Positions 1-8,317 of a stretch of 64,000 bases of DNA are shown here, piece after piece. How positions within the stretch are numbered: position 1 is the stretch's first letter; the number at the start of each line of letters is the position of its first letter. The translations under genes and the position numbers were made by a program. The notes under the pieces were generated by a model, which was given only the letters and a program-made list of their open reading frames with translations, was not told the origin of the DNA and searched no databases. The stretch is from NCBI GenBank assembly GCA_958295825.1, contig OY282375.1, forward strand, positions 3,023,489-3,087,488, in the 5' to 3' direction. This DNA is from an uncultured Candidatus Entotheonella sp. GTDB taxonomy: Bacteria > Tectomicrobia > Entotheonellia > Entotheonellales > Entotheonellaceae.

Positions 1-2
1 CA

Positions 3-815
3 ACCGATACGATTGCAGTTGATACTGACAATCGTCCTTTCCGCGATCGACATCATCGTTTGCTATTCAGGCCAGGGGGGCACGGCGCATTACTTGAGAA
101 CCTGCAGGCAATCCAAGCCGATATAGTTCACTTGAACAATATCGACAACGTGGTTCATGGACGCCTCAAGGATGATACGTATACCTACAAGAGAGCCTTG
201 GGTGGTTATCTTGTGACATTGCAAGATCAGATATTCACCCATTTGAGACGTTTGGCGGCAGGGCAGGTAAGTTCGTGGCAGATAGAACGCATTTTCACAT
301 TTGCCAAAGAAAATTTGTTATTAAGCATACCAAAAGACATCTTAGGTCGATCAATATCCGAACAATCCAAATTTCTATTTGCGAAGCTCAACAGACCGCT
401 TCGCGTCTGCGGCGTGGTGAAGAACCTCGGGGAACCGGGCGGCGGACCGTTCTGGACGGAAAGCGCGGAGGGCGACCTATCACTGCAAATCGTCGAGAGG
501 GCGCAAGTCGACACCTCGGCAGAGAGGCAACGCGCCATTTTGAACGCCTCGACCCACTTCAATCCTGTGGATGTTGTCTGCGGAATGCGTGATTACCAAG
601 GTCGGCCTTTCGAGCTTGAGGCGTTCAGAGACCAGGACACTTATTTCATCTCCCACAAGACCCATGAAGGGCGTCCTTTGAAAGCTCTTGAGCTTCCAGG
701 CTTGTGGAACGGCGCCATGGCGCGCTGGAACACGGTGTTCGTGGAGGTGCCTCTCAGCACCTTTAATCCGGTCAAAACCGTGTTCGATCTCCTGCGCCCG
801 GAACACCAGCCGTAG
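3..815 (+). CDS. DUF4301 family protein, 5' end outside the window
   Basis: The reading frame is open from the first bases of the window, so this is the C-terminal part of a longer gene; the TTG at 60 is internal. The residues around 45-110 (DTDNRPF, then FRPGGHGALLENL, then NIDNVV) are the signature I associate with DUF4301, a family that looks like a nucleotide-sugar pyrophosphorylase-type fold. A later GGPFW and SLQIVE segment also fits. About 270 codons are visible. The biochemical role of the family is not established and nothing next to it assigns one. It ends at TAG 813-815 and is followed by a 130-bp AT-richer gap before the next gene. Family call is from memory of the motif. Confidence 0.75.
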   Translation, partial: TDTIAVDTDNRPFRDRHHRLLFRPGGHGALLENLQAIQADIVHLNNIDNVVHGRLKDDTYTYKRALGGYLVTLQDQIFTHLRRLAAGQVSSWQIERIFTFAKENLLLSIPKDILGRSISEQSKFLFAKLNRPLRVCGVVKNLGEPGGGPFWTESAEGDLSLQIVERAQVDTSAERQRAILNASTHFNPVDVVCGMRDYQGRPFELEAFRDQDTYFISHKTHEGRPLKALELPGLWNGAMARWNTVFVEVPLSTFNPVKTVFDLLRPEHQP

Positions 816-947
816 AACTTAGTTGGGCATCTGAGTGTTACGGCAAAGCACCTAGCGGCTAAAAGCAATTGATATTTGTAAATGACTTATATATGGTGAG
901 GTCTTGTTGGAATGACATGAAAAACATTTTGAATCCTTACATTAGGC

Positions 948-2717
948 ATGTGGAGATATTCAGTTATTATGAGCTTACAAAGCCCACCATACGTACCAAG
1001 GATTAAAGACCGCGGCGCTGATTTGTTCGTTGCTTTGTTGCGGGCTCAAGGTGTGAAACAAGTTATGGCTTTAACGGGCGGCGCCATCATGGAAGGTATG
1101 GATGCCTTGCAGGAAGCAGAACACCTGGAAATGTCCATCTTCCAAACCGAACCGGGCGCGGCGTGGGCTGCCATGGGGTATGCGCGAGCCACGGGCAAAG
1201 TCGGCGTGTGCGTGGTGACGTCGGGACCGGCCGCAACTAATACCATTACGGCCATCGCGGACGCTTACCGTGACAACGTGCCTTTGGTGGTTGTGACGGG
1301 CCAGGTGCCAACGTTTGCCCGTAACACCGACGCCTTTCAAGAAACAGACATCACCGGGATTGCCGCGCCAACCGTAAAGAAAGTGTATTACGTGAGCTGT
1401 CCCGAAGAGATGCCCGACGTGGTTCGTGAAGCATTTCACCTTGCCCGAGATGGTCGGCCGGGGCCAGTGTTGATCGATCTCACAAAAGATGCCCAACAGT
1501 CGCTGATCGATCTTGATGTGTATCGCGCGGACCTAGAGCCGATTAATTCAGCCATTTCAGATAAAACGTTTGATGAAACCCTGAACGCTGAATTGGACGA
1601 GGTGATAGCCCATCTCGACACCGCGGAACGGCCTGTCATCATCGTGGGCTATGGTTTGGTGCTGGCCAATGCTGAGCGCGAACTGGAGCAATTTTTGGAA
1701 GTCGTGCCAAGCCCAGCGGTCTACACGATTCCAGGCAAGTCCGCGATTGCCACATCGCATCCATGCAACTACGGATTGCTTGGCATGCACGGCTTCTACG
1801 TCGCCAACTGGATCGTGCACCATGCCGACCTCGTCGTTTCGCTGGGTTCGCGCTACGACGACCGCATCACAGGGGACACAGCCCGGTTCGCGCCACAGGC
1901 CAAGCATCTGATCCATTTCGACATTGATCCGGAACAAATTCGCAAGGTGCTGCCCGAACGGAAGCTCGGAATCGTTGGTGACCTGAAGAAGACATTGGGC
2001 GCGTTGAGGCGTCGGCTTACGGGCACGCTCGATTATCCCGATTGGCGTCAGGCCATTGCGGAAGTTGAGAAGGAATACCCCTCAACCTACACCCGTCGCC
2101 CGGAGTTGCTACAAGCGCAGCACGTCATGCAGCAACTCAATGAGGCCGTGGAACAACGTGTTGCTGCCGACCCATGCCGGGTCATCTATACCACGGAGGT
2201 TGGCGACCACCAGATGTGGGCTGGGCAATATCTGGCCATGGAGCCAAGTTGGCAATTCATGACTTCCGGCGGCCAGGGTGCGATGGGTTCCGGTTTGCCC
2301 ATGGCCATTGGGGCGCAAATGGCGGACCCCGATGCCCTTGTCATCTGTCTGGCTGGCGACGGCAGCCTGCGTTTCTCCGAAGCTGAGCTGGAAACCATTT
2401 GGGAGGAAAATCTTGCCGTAAAGGTCCTGGTGATCAATAACGACGGCTACGGCATTGTGCGAATGTGGAATCACCGCTTCTATCAAGGGCGAGAGACGGG
2501 AGTCGTCAAACGCGGCAAAAATTGGACCTTGCTGGCCCAAGGAAATGGCTTCGATGCCGACTTCGTGGACCGCGTCTGCAAGCCGGAAGACGTAAAGCCC
2601 GCTCTGCGACGCGCGTTATCCCACCGCGGTCCGCATTTCATCGAGTTTGTAACGCCCTATGAGGAATGCCTGCCTTTGATGCCGCCGGGTCAATCGTTCA
2701 AGGAGATGATTGTCTGA
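948..2717 (+). CDS. Thiamine diphosphate enzyme, acetolactate synthase large-subunit-like
   Basis: A 589-residue protein with the three-domain layout of the ThDP decarboxylase/acetolactate synthase family. The N-terminal Pyr domain has the activating glutamate in FQTEPGAAWAA. A central FAD/NAD-like domain has GLLGMHGFYVANW and LVVSLGSRYDDR. The C-terminal PP domain has the metal and ThDP motif beginning GDGSLRF and closing with NNDGYGI. Family members condense 2-oxoacids, typically pyruvate to acetolactate for branched-chain amino acids. No small regulatory subunit (ilvN) is adjacent, so a catabolic or unusual 2-oxoacid substrate is equally possible. ATG 948 has a weak ribosome site; ATG 969, preceded by GGAG at 953-956, is an alternative start. 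Its last 20 bp overlap the convergent DUF35 gene. Confidence 0.85.
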   Translation: MWRYSVIMSLQSPPYVPRIKDRGADLFVALLRAQGVKQVMALTGGAIMEGMDALQEAEHLEMSIFQTEPGAAWAAMGYARATGKVGVCVVTSGPAATNTITAIADAYRDNVPLVVVTGQVPTFARNTDAFQETDITGIAAPTVKKVYYVSCPEEMPDVVREAFHLARDGRPGPVLIDLTKDAQQSLIDLDVYRADLEPINSAISDKTFDETLNAELDEVIAHLDTAERPVIIVGYGLVLANAERELEQFLEVVPSPAVYTIPGKSAIATSHPCNYGLLGMHGFYVANWIVHHADLVVSLGSRYDDRITGDTARFAPQAKHLIHFDIDPEQIRKVLPERKLGIVGDLKKTLGALRRRLTGTLDYPDWRQAIAEVEKEYPSTYTRRPELLQAQHVMQQLNEAVEQRVAADPCRVIYTTEVGDHQMWAGQYLAMEPSWQFMTSGGQGAMGSGLPMAIGAQMADPDALVICLAGDGSLRFSEAELETIWEENLAVKVLVINNDGYGIVRMWNHRFYQGRETGVVKRGKNWTLLAQGNGFDADFVDRVCKPEDVKPALRRALSHRGPHFIEFVTPYEECLPLMPPGQSFKEMIV

Positions 2718-3126
2718 TTCTCGAGGGTCGAAACTTCGGCAAGGTAATTTCCGGCGTTACGTCGTCGAAAACAACTTCCACAGGCAACCCCACGCGCAAC
2801 TGATCGGCAGGCAAATCAAGCACGTGGGAAATCATCCGAACGCCCTCCTCCAATTCCACCACAACGGCGGCATACGGTAATTCTACCGCAAAGCCGGGAT
2901 GCAAAGCGCGATGAATTACCGTCCAACTGAAAACTTGCCCCTTGCCCGCGGCGCGTTCCCAAGCCCAGTTGAACGAGCCACACGCTTGGCAACTCTCGCG
3001 GGGCATATGGCGCCATGTTCCGCAATCCCGACAGCGCTGGAAGCGCAATTCGTGCTGCTTACAGAACTGGTAGAAATCGCCGTTGAAGTCCTCACCCCGA
3101 GGCAACGGCTTGTCATAGGCTTGCAT
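2698..3126 (-). CDS. DUF35 zinc-ribbon/OB-fold protein partner of thiolase
   Basis: A 142-residue protein. An N-terminal helix is followed by a rubredoxin-like zinc ribbon with two CxxC pairs (CRDC and CQAC, residues about 33-51), then an OB-fold with PYAAVVVEL and GLPVEVVFDD. This is the DUF35 (ChsH2/acyl-CoA-binding) architecture, which normally forms a complex with a thiolase-fold or hydratase partner and helps bind acyl-CoA. The thiolase-like gene ends 3 nt upstream at 3130, so the two are surely co-transcribed. The physiological acyl-CoA substrate cannot be read from the sequence. The gene converges on the ThDP enzyme and overlaps its 3' end by 20 bp. Confidence 0.85.
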   Translation of the reverse strand: MQAYDKPLPRGEDFNGDFYQFCKQHELRFQRCRDCGTWRHMPRESCQACGSFNWAWERAAGKGQVFSWTVIHRALHPGFAVELPYAAVVVELEEGVRMISHVLDLPADQLRVGLPVEVVFDDVTPEITLPKFRPSRIRQSSP

Positions 3127-3129
3127 CGG

Positions 3130-4296
3130 TTACCTCCTGAGAATGACCAGGCTGCCGTCGCCGAAATCCCCCCAGCCGGTCACCAAACCCAACTCACAAT
3201 CCTCCACCTGCAAACCGGCTTCATGCCGCAATTGCCGGGTCGCCTCCACGACGTGATTGAGCCCCCAAACGTGCGCCTCGGAATGCAAACCGCCGTGCGT
3301 GTTACAGGGCAAGTCGCCGTCGATTCGTAACGTGCCGCCTTTGACAAACTCACGCGATTCGCCTGCCCCGCAGAAGCCAAGCGCTTCCAACTGCAGCATC
3401 ACGACGTACGTAAAGCAATCGTAAATCTGAGCAAAATCCATATCCTGAGGCATCACGCCAGCCATTTCGAAGGCGTGCGGTGCGGCAAAGCTGAGACCAA
3501 TCTTGAAGAAATCAGGGCGATTCGGGATGTCGTCGGCGGGGTAGGGGTGACCTTCCGCAATGCCCATGATGTAGACGGGATCATGTTGCAGGTCTAGAGC
3601 GCGCTCCGCCGACGTCACGACCACCGCACAGGCGCCGTCTGTTTCCAGACAACAGTCGAGAACACGGAAGGGCGAAGCAATCATGGGGGATTGGAGATAC
3701 TGTTCCATCGTTAACGTACGGCCATACATGTAGGCTCGGGGGTTGTGCTGGGCGTGGAAACGACTGGTGAGAGCCACCTCGCCCATGTCTTCGTCAGTCG
3801 TGCCATGGAGTTCTCGATGCCGCGTGGCCAGCCAAGCGTAATGCTGCACCGGAGCCAACGCGCCATAAGGGGCATAGTAATTGCGCAGGGCTTGGCTCAA
3901 GGCATTATCGGGCCGCGACGGTGCGTCGGGCCGCTCGCGGCGGCTGATGCGCGCCTCCGAATAGCCGTTCCAGCCAAAAGGAACCAGCACGTTGTGGGCA
4001 ATCCCCAGGGTGACGGCCATGGCAGCGCTCTGTAAGGCTGTCACCGGGCTGGCCCCGCCCATTTGCACCGTCGTGGAGTACCGCAAATCACTCACCCCCA
4101 GATTGGCGGCCAGGGCTTCCTGGTAGATGTAGGAGGAAGACAAAACGAAGCCGTCAATGTCCTGCACCGTCAACCCAGCGTCACGGATGGCGTGCCGGGA
4201 AGCTTCCAACACCAGACGCAGGACAGTTTTTTGCGATCCTCTGGTGTAGGCACTTTCCCCAACTCCCACGATGCATGCCTGGTCCTTCAAGGTCAT
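3130..4296 (-). CDS. Thiolase-fold protein, lipid-transfer/acetyl-CoA acetyltransferase-like
   Basis: A 388-residue protein of the SCP2/nonspecific lipid-transfer thiolase class. It starts with ACIVGVGESAYTRG and has the thiolase central PVTALQSAAMAV region where a catalytic Cys would lie. The C-terminal CNTHGGLHSEAHVWGLNHV carries the conserved CNxxGG and His, and it ends GWGDFGDGS. I see no Cys at the usual N-terminal nucleophile position (MGGASPVTA), which is typical of the DUF35-partnered aldolase/thiolase-like subgroup rather than a classical thiolase. ATG 4296 is chosen over the upstream in-frame start at 4335 because GAGAGGAG sits 7 nt before it. It forms an operon with the DUF35 gene and is divergent from trpB. 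Confidence 0.8.
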   Translation of the reverse strand: MTLKDQACIVGVGESAYTRGSQKTVLRLVLEASRHAIRDAGLTVQDIDGFVLSSSYIYQEALAANLGVSDLRYSTTVQMGGASPVTALQSAAMAVTLGIAHNVLVPFGWNGYSEARISRRERPDAPSRPDNALSQALRNYYAPYGALAPVQHYAWLATRHRELHGTTDEDMGEVALTSRFHAQHNPRAYMYGRTLTMEQYLQSPMIASPFRVLDCCLETDGACAVVVTSAERALDLQHDPVYIMGIAEGHPYPADDIPNRPDFFKIGLSFAAPHAFEMAGVMPQDMDFAQIYDCFTYVVMLQLEALGFCGAGESREFVKGGTLRIDGDLPCNTHGGLHSEAHVWGLNHVVEATRQLRHEAGLQVEDCELGLVTGWGDFGDGSLVILRR

Positions 4297-4427
4297 GGAT
4301 GCGCTCCTCTCGGCGTGTTGTACCCATCGTCGCATGTGCTGTATGCGAACAAATCATGCTACCATACACAGTTCCGAGAGCAAGAAACCTCCGCAGGAGT
4401 AATCCTTCAGAGAGGGAGCAAGACCTA
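4297..4427. promoter_or_regulatory. Divergent intergenic region between thiolase-like gene and trpB
   Basis: A 131-bp gap separates divergently transcribed genes and must hold both promoters. A ribosome site AGAGGGAG at 4411-4418 precedes the trpB start. I see no leader peptide rich in Trp codons and no obvious attenuator hairpin, so trp attenuation is not supported here. Confidence 0.45.
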
Positions 4428-5714
4428 ATGTACGCCGAACTTTTCCAATTCCCCGTCGGGCGCGAGGGTTATTATGGGCAGTTTGGTGGCGCATTCATCC
4501 CGGAGATCCTGCACGAAACCATTCGGGAATTGACAGCGGCCTTCAACGACGCCCAGGCCGACCCTGCCTTCTGGGATGCGTACGTCGCCTTGATGTCGAG
4601 TTACTCCTGTCGCCCCACGCCGCTGACCCATTTGGAAAATCTGAGCAAGGACCTTGGCGGCGCGCAGATTTACGTCAAGCGCGAAGACCTGAACCATACC
4701 GGCGCGCACAAGGTCAACAACGTGATGGGTCAGGGGTTATTGGTGCAACGCATGGGGAAACAGCGGGTCATTGCGGAAACGGGTGCCGGGCAGCACGGTG
4801 TGGCTACCGCAACTATGGCGGCACGCATGGGATTTGAATGCACGATTTATATGGGATCGGTGGATGTCGAGCGGCAGCGGCCGAATGTGTTCTGGATGGA
4901 GCAACTGGGTGCGCAGGTGGTATCCGTGGACGACGGTACCAAAACGTTGAAAGACGCCATCAACGCCACGCTGCGCGACTGGGCCGACTCGATGCACACG
5001 ACGCACTACGTCATGGGCACGGTATGCGGTCCGCACCCCTTCCCGCAGATGGTCACCTACTTCCAATCGCTCATTGGCCGGGAGGCCCGCTTGCAGATGT
5101 TGGAGCAGACCGGCAAGCTACCAAAAAGGGTTTACGCGTGTGTCGGCGGGGGGTCGAATGCCTCGGGAATTTTCGCCGGCTTTCTGGATGACGCGGACGT
5201 GGAGTTGGTGGGCGTTGAAGCAGGCGGGCTGGGTTTGGACAGCGGCCAGCATGCGGCTCGGCTGGCACGCAACGTAGGGTCCACCGGGGTCGCGCAGGGC
5301 TATAAAACACGCTTCTTGCAAAATGCCGAGGGGCAGATGCGGCCGACGCATTCGGTTTCGGCGGGTCTGGATTATGTTGGTGTAGGCCCTGTTTTGGCGC
5401 ACCTGCACGACATCGGCCGTATCCGCGTTGAAGCCGCCACGGACGCCGATGTCCTGGCCTCGTTGCAGCACGTGATGCGGCGAGAAGGCATCATTCCCGC
5501 CCTGGAAAGCACCCACGCCTTTGTCGCTGCGCTCAAGGAAGCCCCGCATTTGTCGTCGCAAGACAGCATTCTGATCAATCAGTCGGGGCGGGGCGACAAG
5601 GACATCTTTACGATCGCCGAAGCGCTCGGCGACGCCCCTTGGCGGGCATTCTTGCGGCAAAAGGTGGGGGAATGGGAAGCAGCGGCCGCCGCGAACGACG
5701 GGGTGTCGGCATGA
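4428..5714 (+). CDS. trpB: Tryptophan synthase beta chain
   Basis: A 428-residue TrpB, which condenses indole and serine on pyridoxal phosphate in the last step of tryptophan synthesis. The PLP lysine is K95 in LNHTGAHKVNN. ETGAGQHGVA, the phosphate-binding CVGGGSNA and GVEAGG are all present. ATG 4428 is chosen because AGAGGGAG lies 9 nt upstream; the longer in-frame extension to 4275 would overlap the divergent thiolase gene. At 428 aa it is slightly longer than the roughly 400 aa norm, with a loosely conserved C-terminal tail. Its TGA overlaps the trpA ATG (ATGA at 5711-5714), implying translational coupling of the alpha2beta2 complex. No other trp gene is in the window. Confidence 0.95.
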   Translation: MYAELFQFPVGREGYYGQFGGAFIPEILHETIRELTAAFNDAQADPAFWDAYVALMSSYSCRPTPLTHLENLSKDLGGAQIYVKREDLNHTGAHKVNNVMGQGLLVQRMGKQRVIAETGAGQHGVATATMAARMGFECTIYMGSVDVERQRPNVFWMEQLGAQVVSVDDGTKTLKDAINATLRDWADSMHTTHYVMGTVCGPHPFPQMVTYFQSLIGREARLQMLEQTGKLPKRVYACVGGGSNASGIFAGFLDDADVELVGVEAGGLGLDSGQHAARLARNVGSTGVAQGYKTRFLQNAEGQMRPTHSVSAGLDYVGVGPVLAHLHDIGRIRVEAATDADVLASLQHVMRREGIIPALESTHAFVAALKEAPHLSSQDSILINQSGRGDKDIFTIAEALGDAPWRAFLRQKVGEWEAAAAANDGVSA

Positions 5715-6490
5715 CGCCCGTGGAAAACTACATTCGCCGGCGTTTGCAGCGGAAACGGCTCCTGCTGATGACCCATGCCATCGTCGGATACCCCTCCTTC
5801 GAGGCCAACATGGCCATGCTGGAAGCCATGCAAAAGGCGGATGTCGATCTCGTAGAGCTCCAGCTCCCCTTCAGCGAGCCGATCGCCGACGGTCCGGTGT
5901 TCGTGCACGCCAACCAGTGTGCGCTCGAAGCCGGCGTGGCCTGGAAAAACTACTTCGCGTTCATGCAGCGGGTCACCGTGGCATTTGATTTCAAAGTCTT
6001 GATGATGGGCTATTACAACAGCATTCTTCAGATGGGTCACGAACGGTTTTGCGCTTGCTTAGCGGAGCACGGCGGCGACGGGTTCATCGCGGCCGATCTA
6101 CCGCCGGAAGAAGCCGACGACCTGCATCAATACGCTGCCGCCTACCAGCAAGCGCCGATTGTCATGATGACGCCGGTCAACTCCGAGCCGCGACTCCAGC
6201 AAATCGCCGCCAAAGCCAGTGGCTTCGTGTATTGCGTCGCGCGTCGGGGAGTTACCGGCCGCCAAACGCAGGTTGATGAGAACCTTGAAGCCTTCATCGA
6301 ACGCTGTCGTTCAGCCACATCCTTACCGCTGGCGCTGGGATTTGGCCTCCGCACACATCAGGACCTACAGCGAGTCAAAGGCCTCGTTGACATCGGAATC
6401 ATTGGCACCGCGTTGTTGACAGCCTGGGAGCAGGGCGGAGTGGAACGTTACAGTACCCTGTTGCAAGACTTAACATCGGCGGCGATGTGA
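5711..6490 (+). CDS. trpA: Tryptophan synthase alpha chain
   Basis: A 259-residue TIM-barrel TrpA, which splits indole-3-glycerol phosphate into indole and glyceraldehyde 3-phosphate and channels indole to TrpB. The catalytic residues fall at the canonical numbers, E49 in VELQLPFSEP and D60 in IADGP. GDGFIAADLP and the phosphate-loop GVTGRQ and LGFGLRT follow. The N-terminus is short. ATG 5711 overlaps the trpB stop by 4 nt, so the longer in-frame start at 5639 is rejected. The sequence is divergent for a TrpA: YNSIL replaces the more usual YNPI. All active-site residues are nevertheless kept. Confidence 0.95.
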   Translation: MTPVENYIRRRLQRKRLLLMTHAIVGYPSFEANMAMLEAMQKADVDLVELQLPFSEPIADGPVFVHANQCALEAGVAWKNYFAFMQRVTVAFDFKVLMMGYYNSILQMGHERFCACLAEHGGDGFIAADLPPEEADDLHQYAAAYQQAPIVMMTPVNSEPRLQQIAAKASGFVYCVARRGVTGRQTQVDENLEAFIERCRSATSLPLALGFGLRTHQDLQRVKGLVDIGIIGTALLTAWEQGGVERYSTLLQDLTSAAM

Positions 6491-6789
6491 CCAAGTACCG
6501 TCCCGCAAACTATAATAGGCACCTCGAAAAATGACTCACTGGCGGACAAAGCCGGCGTGAATGGCCCTGTCGCGTCATGACAACAGAGAACGAACGGCGG
6601 TTTGCGCGGTGATATCGCGTCCCGACAGGGGTTATGACGCTTTCAAAGAGGGCATTCGGCACATCCCGCTGCGCCCCGAAGACGTGTTCCATCCGTGCCC
6701 GAAACCGGGAACGACTCTGGTTGCCCGCCTTCTCCTCCGCTGCCGAAACTGCCCAAGCGCACCGGCACCAATGGGCCAACTAACCGAGC

Positions 6790-7117
6790 CGCTATCCATC
6801 CTACCCGACCTGTCAGCGTCGATTCCAGCAGTGGCGCCGTGCCGACGTCATGGACCGGCTCCTCGACGTCCTGGCCAGGGATTTGGAGCAGCGCAGCAAG
6901 ATCAATCTGGACGAGTGCTTTGGGGATGGCCGTTGCAGCGCCGCCAACAAGGAGGGAGGCCGGGGTCATCCAGAGCAAGCGGCGCTGGAAGATTGAGCGG
7001 CCTTTTTGCTTGGCTGCCTACCGCAGGCTGGTCACTCGATACGAACGCGATGCGGCCAATTTCCTGGCCTTTCTCGAACTTGCTGCCTTCAGCATGCTCG
7101 ACAAGAAGTATTTATGA
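6790..7117 (+). pseudogene. Decayed IS5-family (ISL2-like) transposase
   Basis: One frame, read from about 6793 to the TGA at 6994, gives CQRRFQQWRRADVMDRLL and then LARDLEQRS, which is the N-terminal region of ISL2-type IS5 transposases. The C-terminal signature, WKIERPF then YRRLVTRYERDAANFLAFL, continues in another frame from about 6974 to the stop at 7117. The catalytic middle is missing. The gene therefore has an internal deletion and a frameshift and cannot make transposase. No intact terminal repeats were found around it. Confidence 0.7.
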
Positions 7118-7416
7118 AATGACTTCTAGCACTACGGTTGCAGTTTTAGCGTTGACATGCATCTTGTCTTCATTTCAGTTCGAAAAGGCCTTTGATACCG
7201 ACAAATTTGTCGGCATTAGAAGGGTGTTAGTACCCTCTGAATAGTGTCCTTATCAACGCTGTTGGGTCGCTGATTTCGAATTACTACTGTAGTATCAGGA
7301 CCTGTTGAGATTTATAAGAGCAACCCTACGGTCGTATGAGTCGCGGGCTTGGCACGGGCGTCAATGGGGATGCCAGAAGTCAGCGCCCTAATGGTCTTGG
7401 AGGAGGGTTGTAAATC

Positions 7417-7607
7417 GCGATGTCTCTCTGGGAGCGCGGGCATCTTGCCCGCAGGGTTCCGCTTCGCTGGCTGGAAGCCCGCGCTCCCAGGCATGGAATG
7501 CGTGGCGATGAGGCCGCAAGGCGACTTCTGAAACTGGCCAGAACAAAGGCGGGATCACTCACAAACACCCTCTTCGTGTCGATCGTGTGAATGTCAACAG
7601 GCCCTAA
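7417..7607. repeat. Dispersed hairpin-bearing repeat, copy A
   Basis: About 190 bp that recurs at 20469-20659 in the same orientation with few differences. Its core is a REP-like hairpin, with 14-bp perfect arms CTGGGAGCGCGGGC at 7428-7441 and its complement at 7477-7490. Both copies end in GTCAACAGGCCCTAA. The unit has no coding capacity. Translated, the core gives the SAGILPAG/GWKPALPG peptide often mis-annotated as protein in genomes carrying this type of repeat. Confidence 0.8.
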
Positions 7608-7760
7608 TGCACCTGATACATACAAGGCGAAAGTATAGGGATCAATCCCCAGCCCAGCCTGCCCCTCTTGAAGCAGCGAACTTTGATCGATGACCGGCAA
7701 TTGGGGACAGCACGAACCCATGACCAGCGAAGATTTCAAGCCTTTGGTTGCTGATACGCC

Positions 7761-8060
7761 CTAACCACCACCTCGCTGAAAGGCGCGGTCGAAGCGAGCC
7801 AAGAACCGGTCGACGTCCTGCGGGTAATAGCCTGAGAAGGTGAAGTGGACCTGGGTCGTGGGCAGGGACAGCGCCCCGAGACGGCGACGGCTTTCGGGCG
7901 ATAGCGAAATTACCAGGCGCCGCGTGTCGTCGTTGATAATGACGTCGTAGCCTTGGACGGTGTAGGGTAACGTTGCCATTGCGGTGGGCAGGATACGGAA
8001 GAATTCGCTGTGAGTGATGCCCATATCGCGGGAGAAGCGGACGACGGCGGGGCCCGACAC
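7761..8060 (-). CDS. Small conserved-looking protein of unknown function in the AOR operon
   Basis: A 99-residue soluble protein starting at GTG 8060, 5 nt after the stop of the MoaD-like gene, so it is the last gene of the AOR operon. An internal ATG at residue 13 is an alternative start. It has no cysteine, no transmembrane segment and no motif I recognise. The residues are mixed alpha/beta with an Arg-rich C-terminal half ending QRGGG. Position suggests a role with the tungsten enzyme, such as cofactor insertion or maturation. That is inference from neighbourhood only. Confidence 0.7.
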   Translation of the reverse strand: MSGPAVVRFSRDMGITHSEFFRILPTAMATLPYTVQGYDVIINDDTRRLVISLSPESRRRLGALSLPTTQVHFTFSGYYPQDVDRFLARFDRAFQRGGG

Positions 8061-8065
8061 GCTGG

Positions 8066-8317
8066 CTACCCGCCGGCGATGGGCGGCCAGATGGCCAGCA
8101 CGTCGCCGGCGTTCAGCACGGCGCGGTCGCGGTCACTGGGGGTGAGATACACACCGTTGTGCAGAACCAAGTGCGCCATGGCGCGGGGCACGCGATACTG
8201 ATCGATGACTTGGTTCGGCGTGATGTCGAGCGGCACGTCGATCATCACGCCGGTCCAAGGGGTATCGGGAGGCAGGAGGTCACGGAGCGAGGCGTACAAC
8301 TTCAGGGAAATCTTCAT
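8066..8317 (-). CDS. MoaD/ThiS-like sulfur carrier protein
   Basis: An 83-residue beta-grasp protein beginning MKISLKLYASL and ending PPIAGG; the C-terminal Gly-Gly is the residue pair that is adenylated and thiocarboxylated in MoaD and ThiS. ATG 8317 is chosen over the longer frame to 8407 because it overlaps the stop of the FAD subunit by 4 nt (ATGA) and gives the normal family length. In tungsten AOR operons such a protein plausibly supplies sulfur for the dithiolene pterin of the cofactor. The rhodanese-MoeB fusion at 28764-29954 is a possible activating partner elsewhere in the window. Confidence 0.85.
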   Translation of the reverse strand: MKISLKLYASLRDLLPPDTPWTGVMIDVPLDITPNQVIDQYRVPRAMAHLVLHNGVYLTPSDRDRAVLNAGDVLAIWPPIAGG

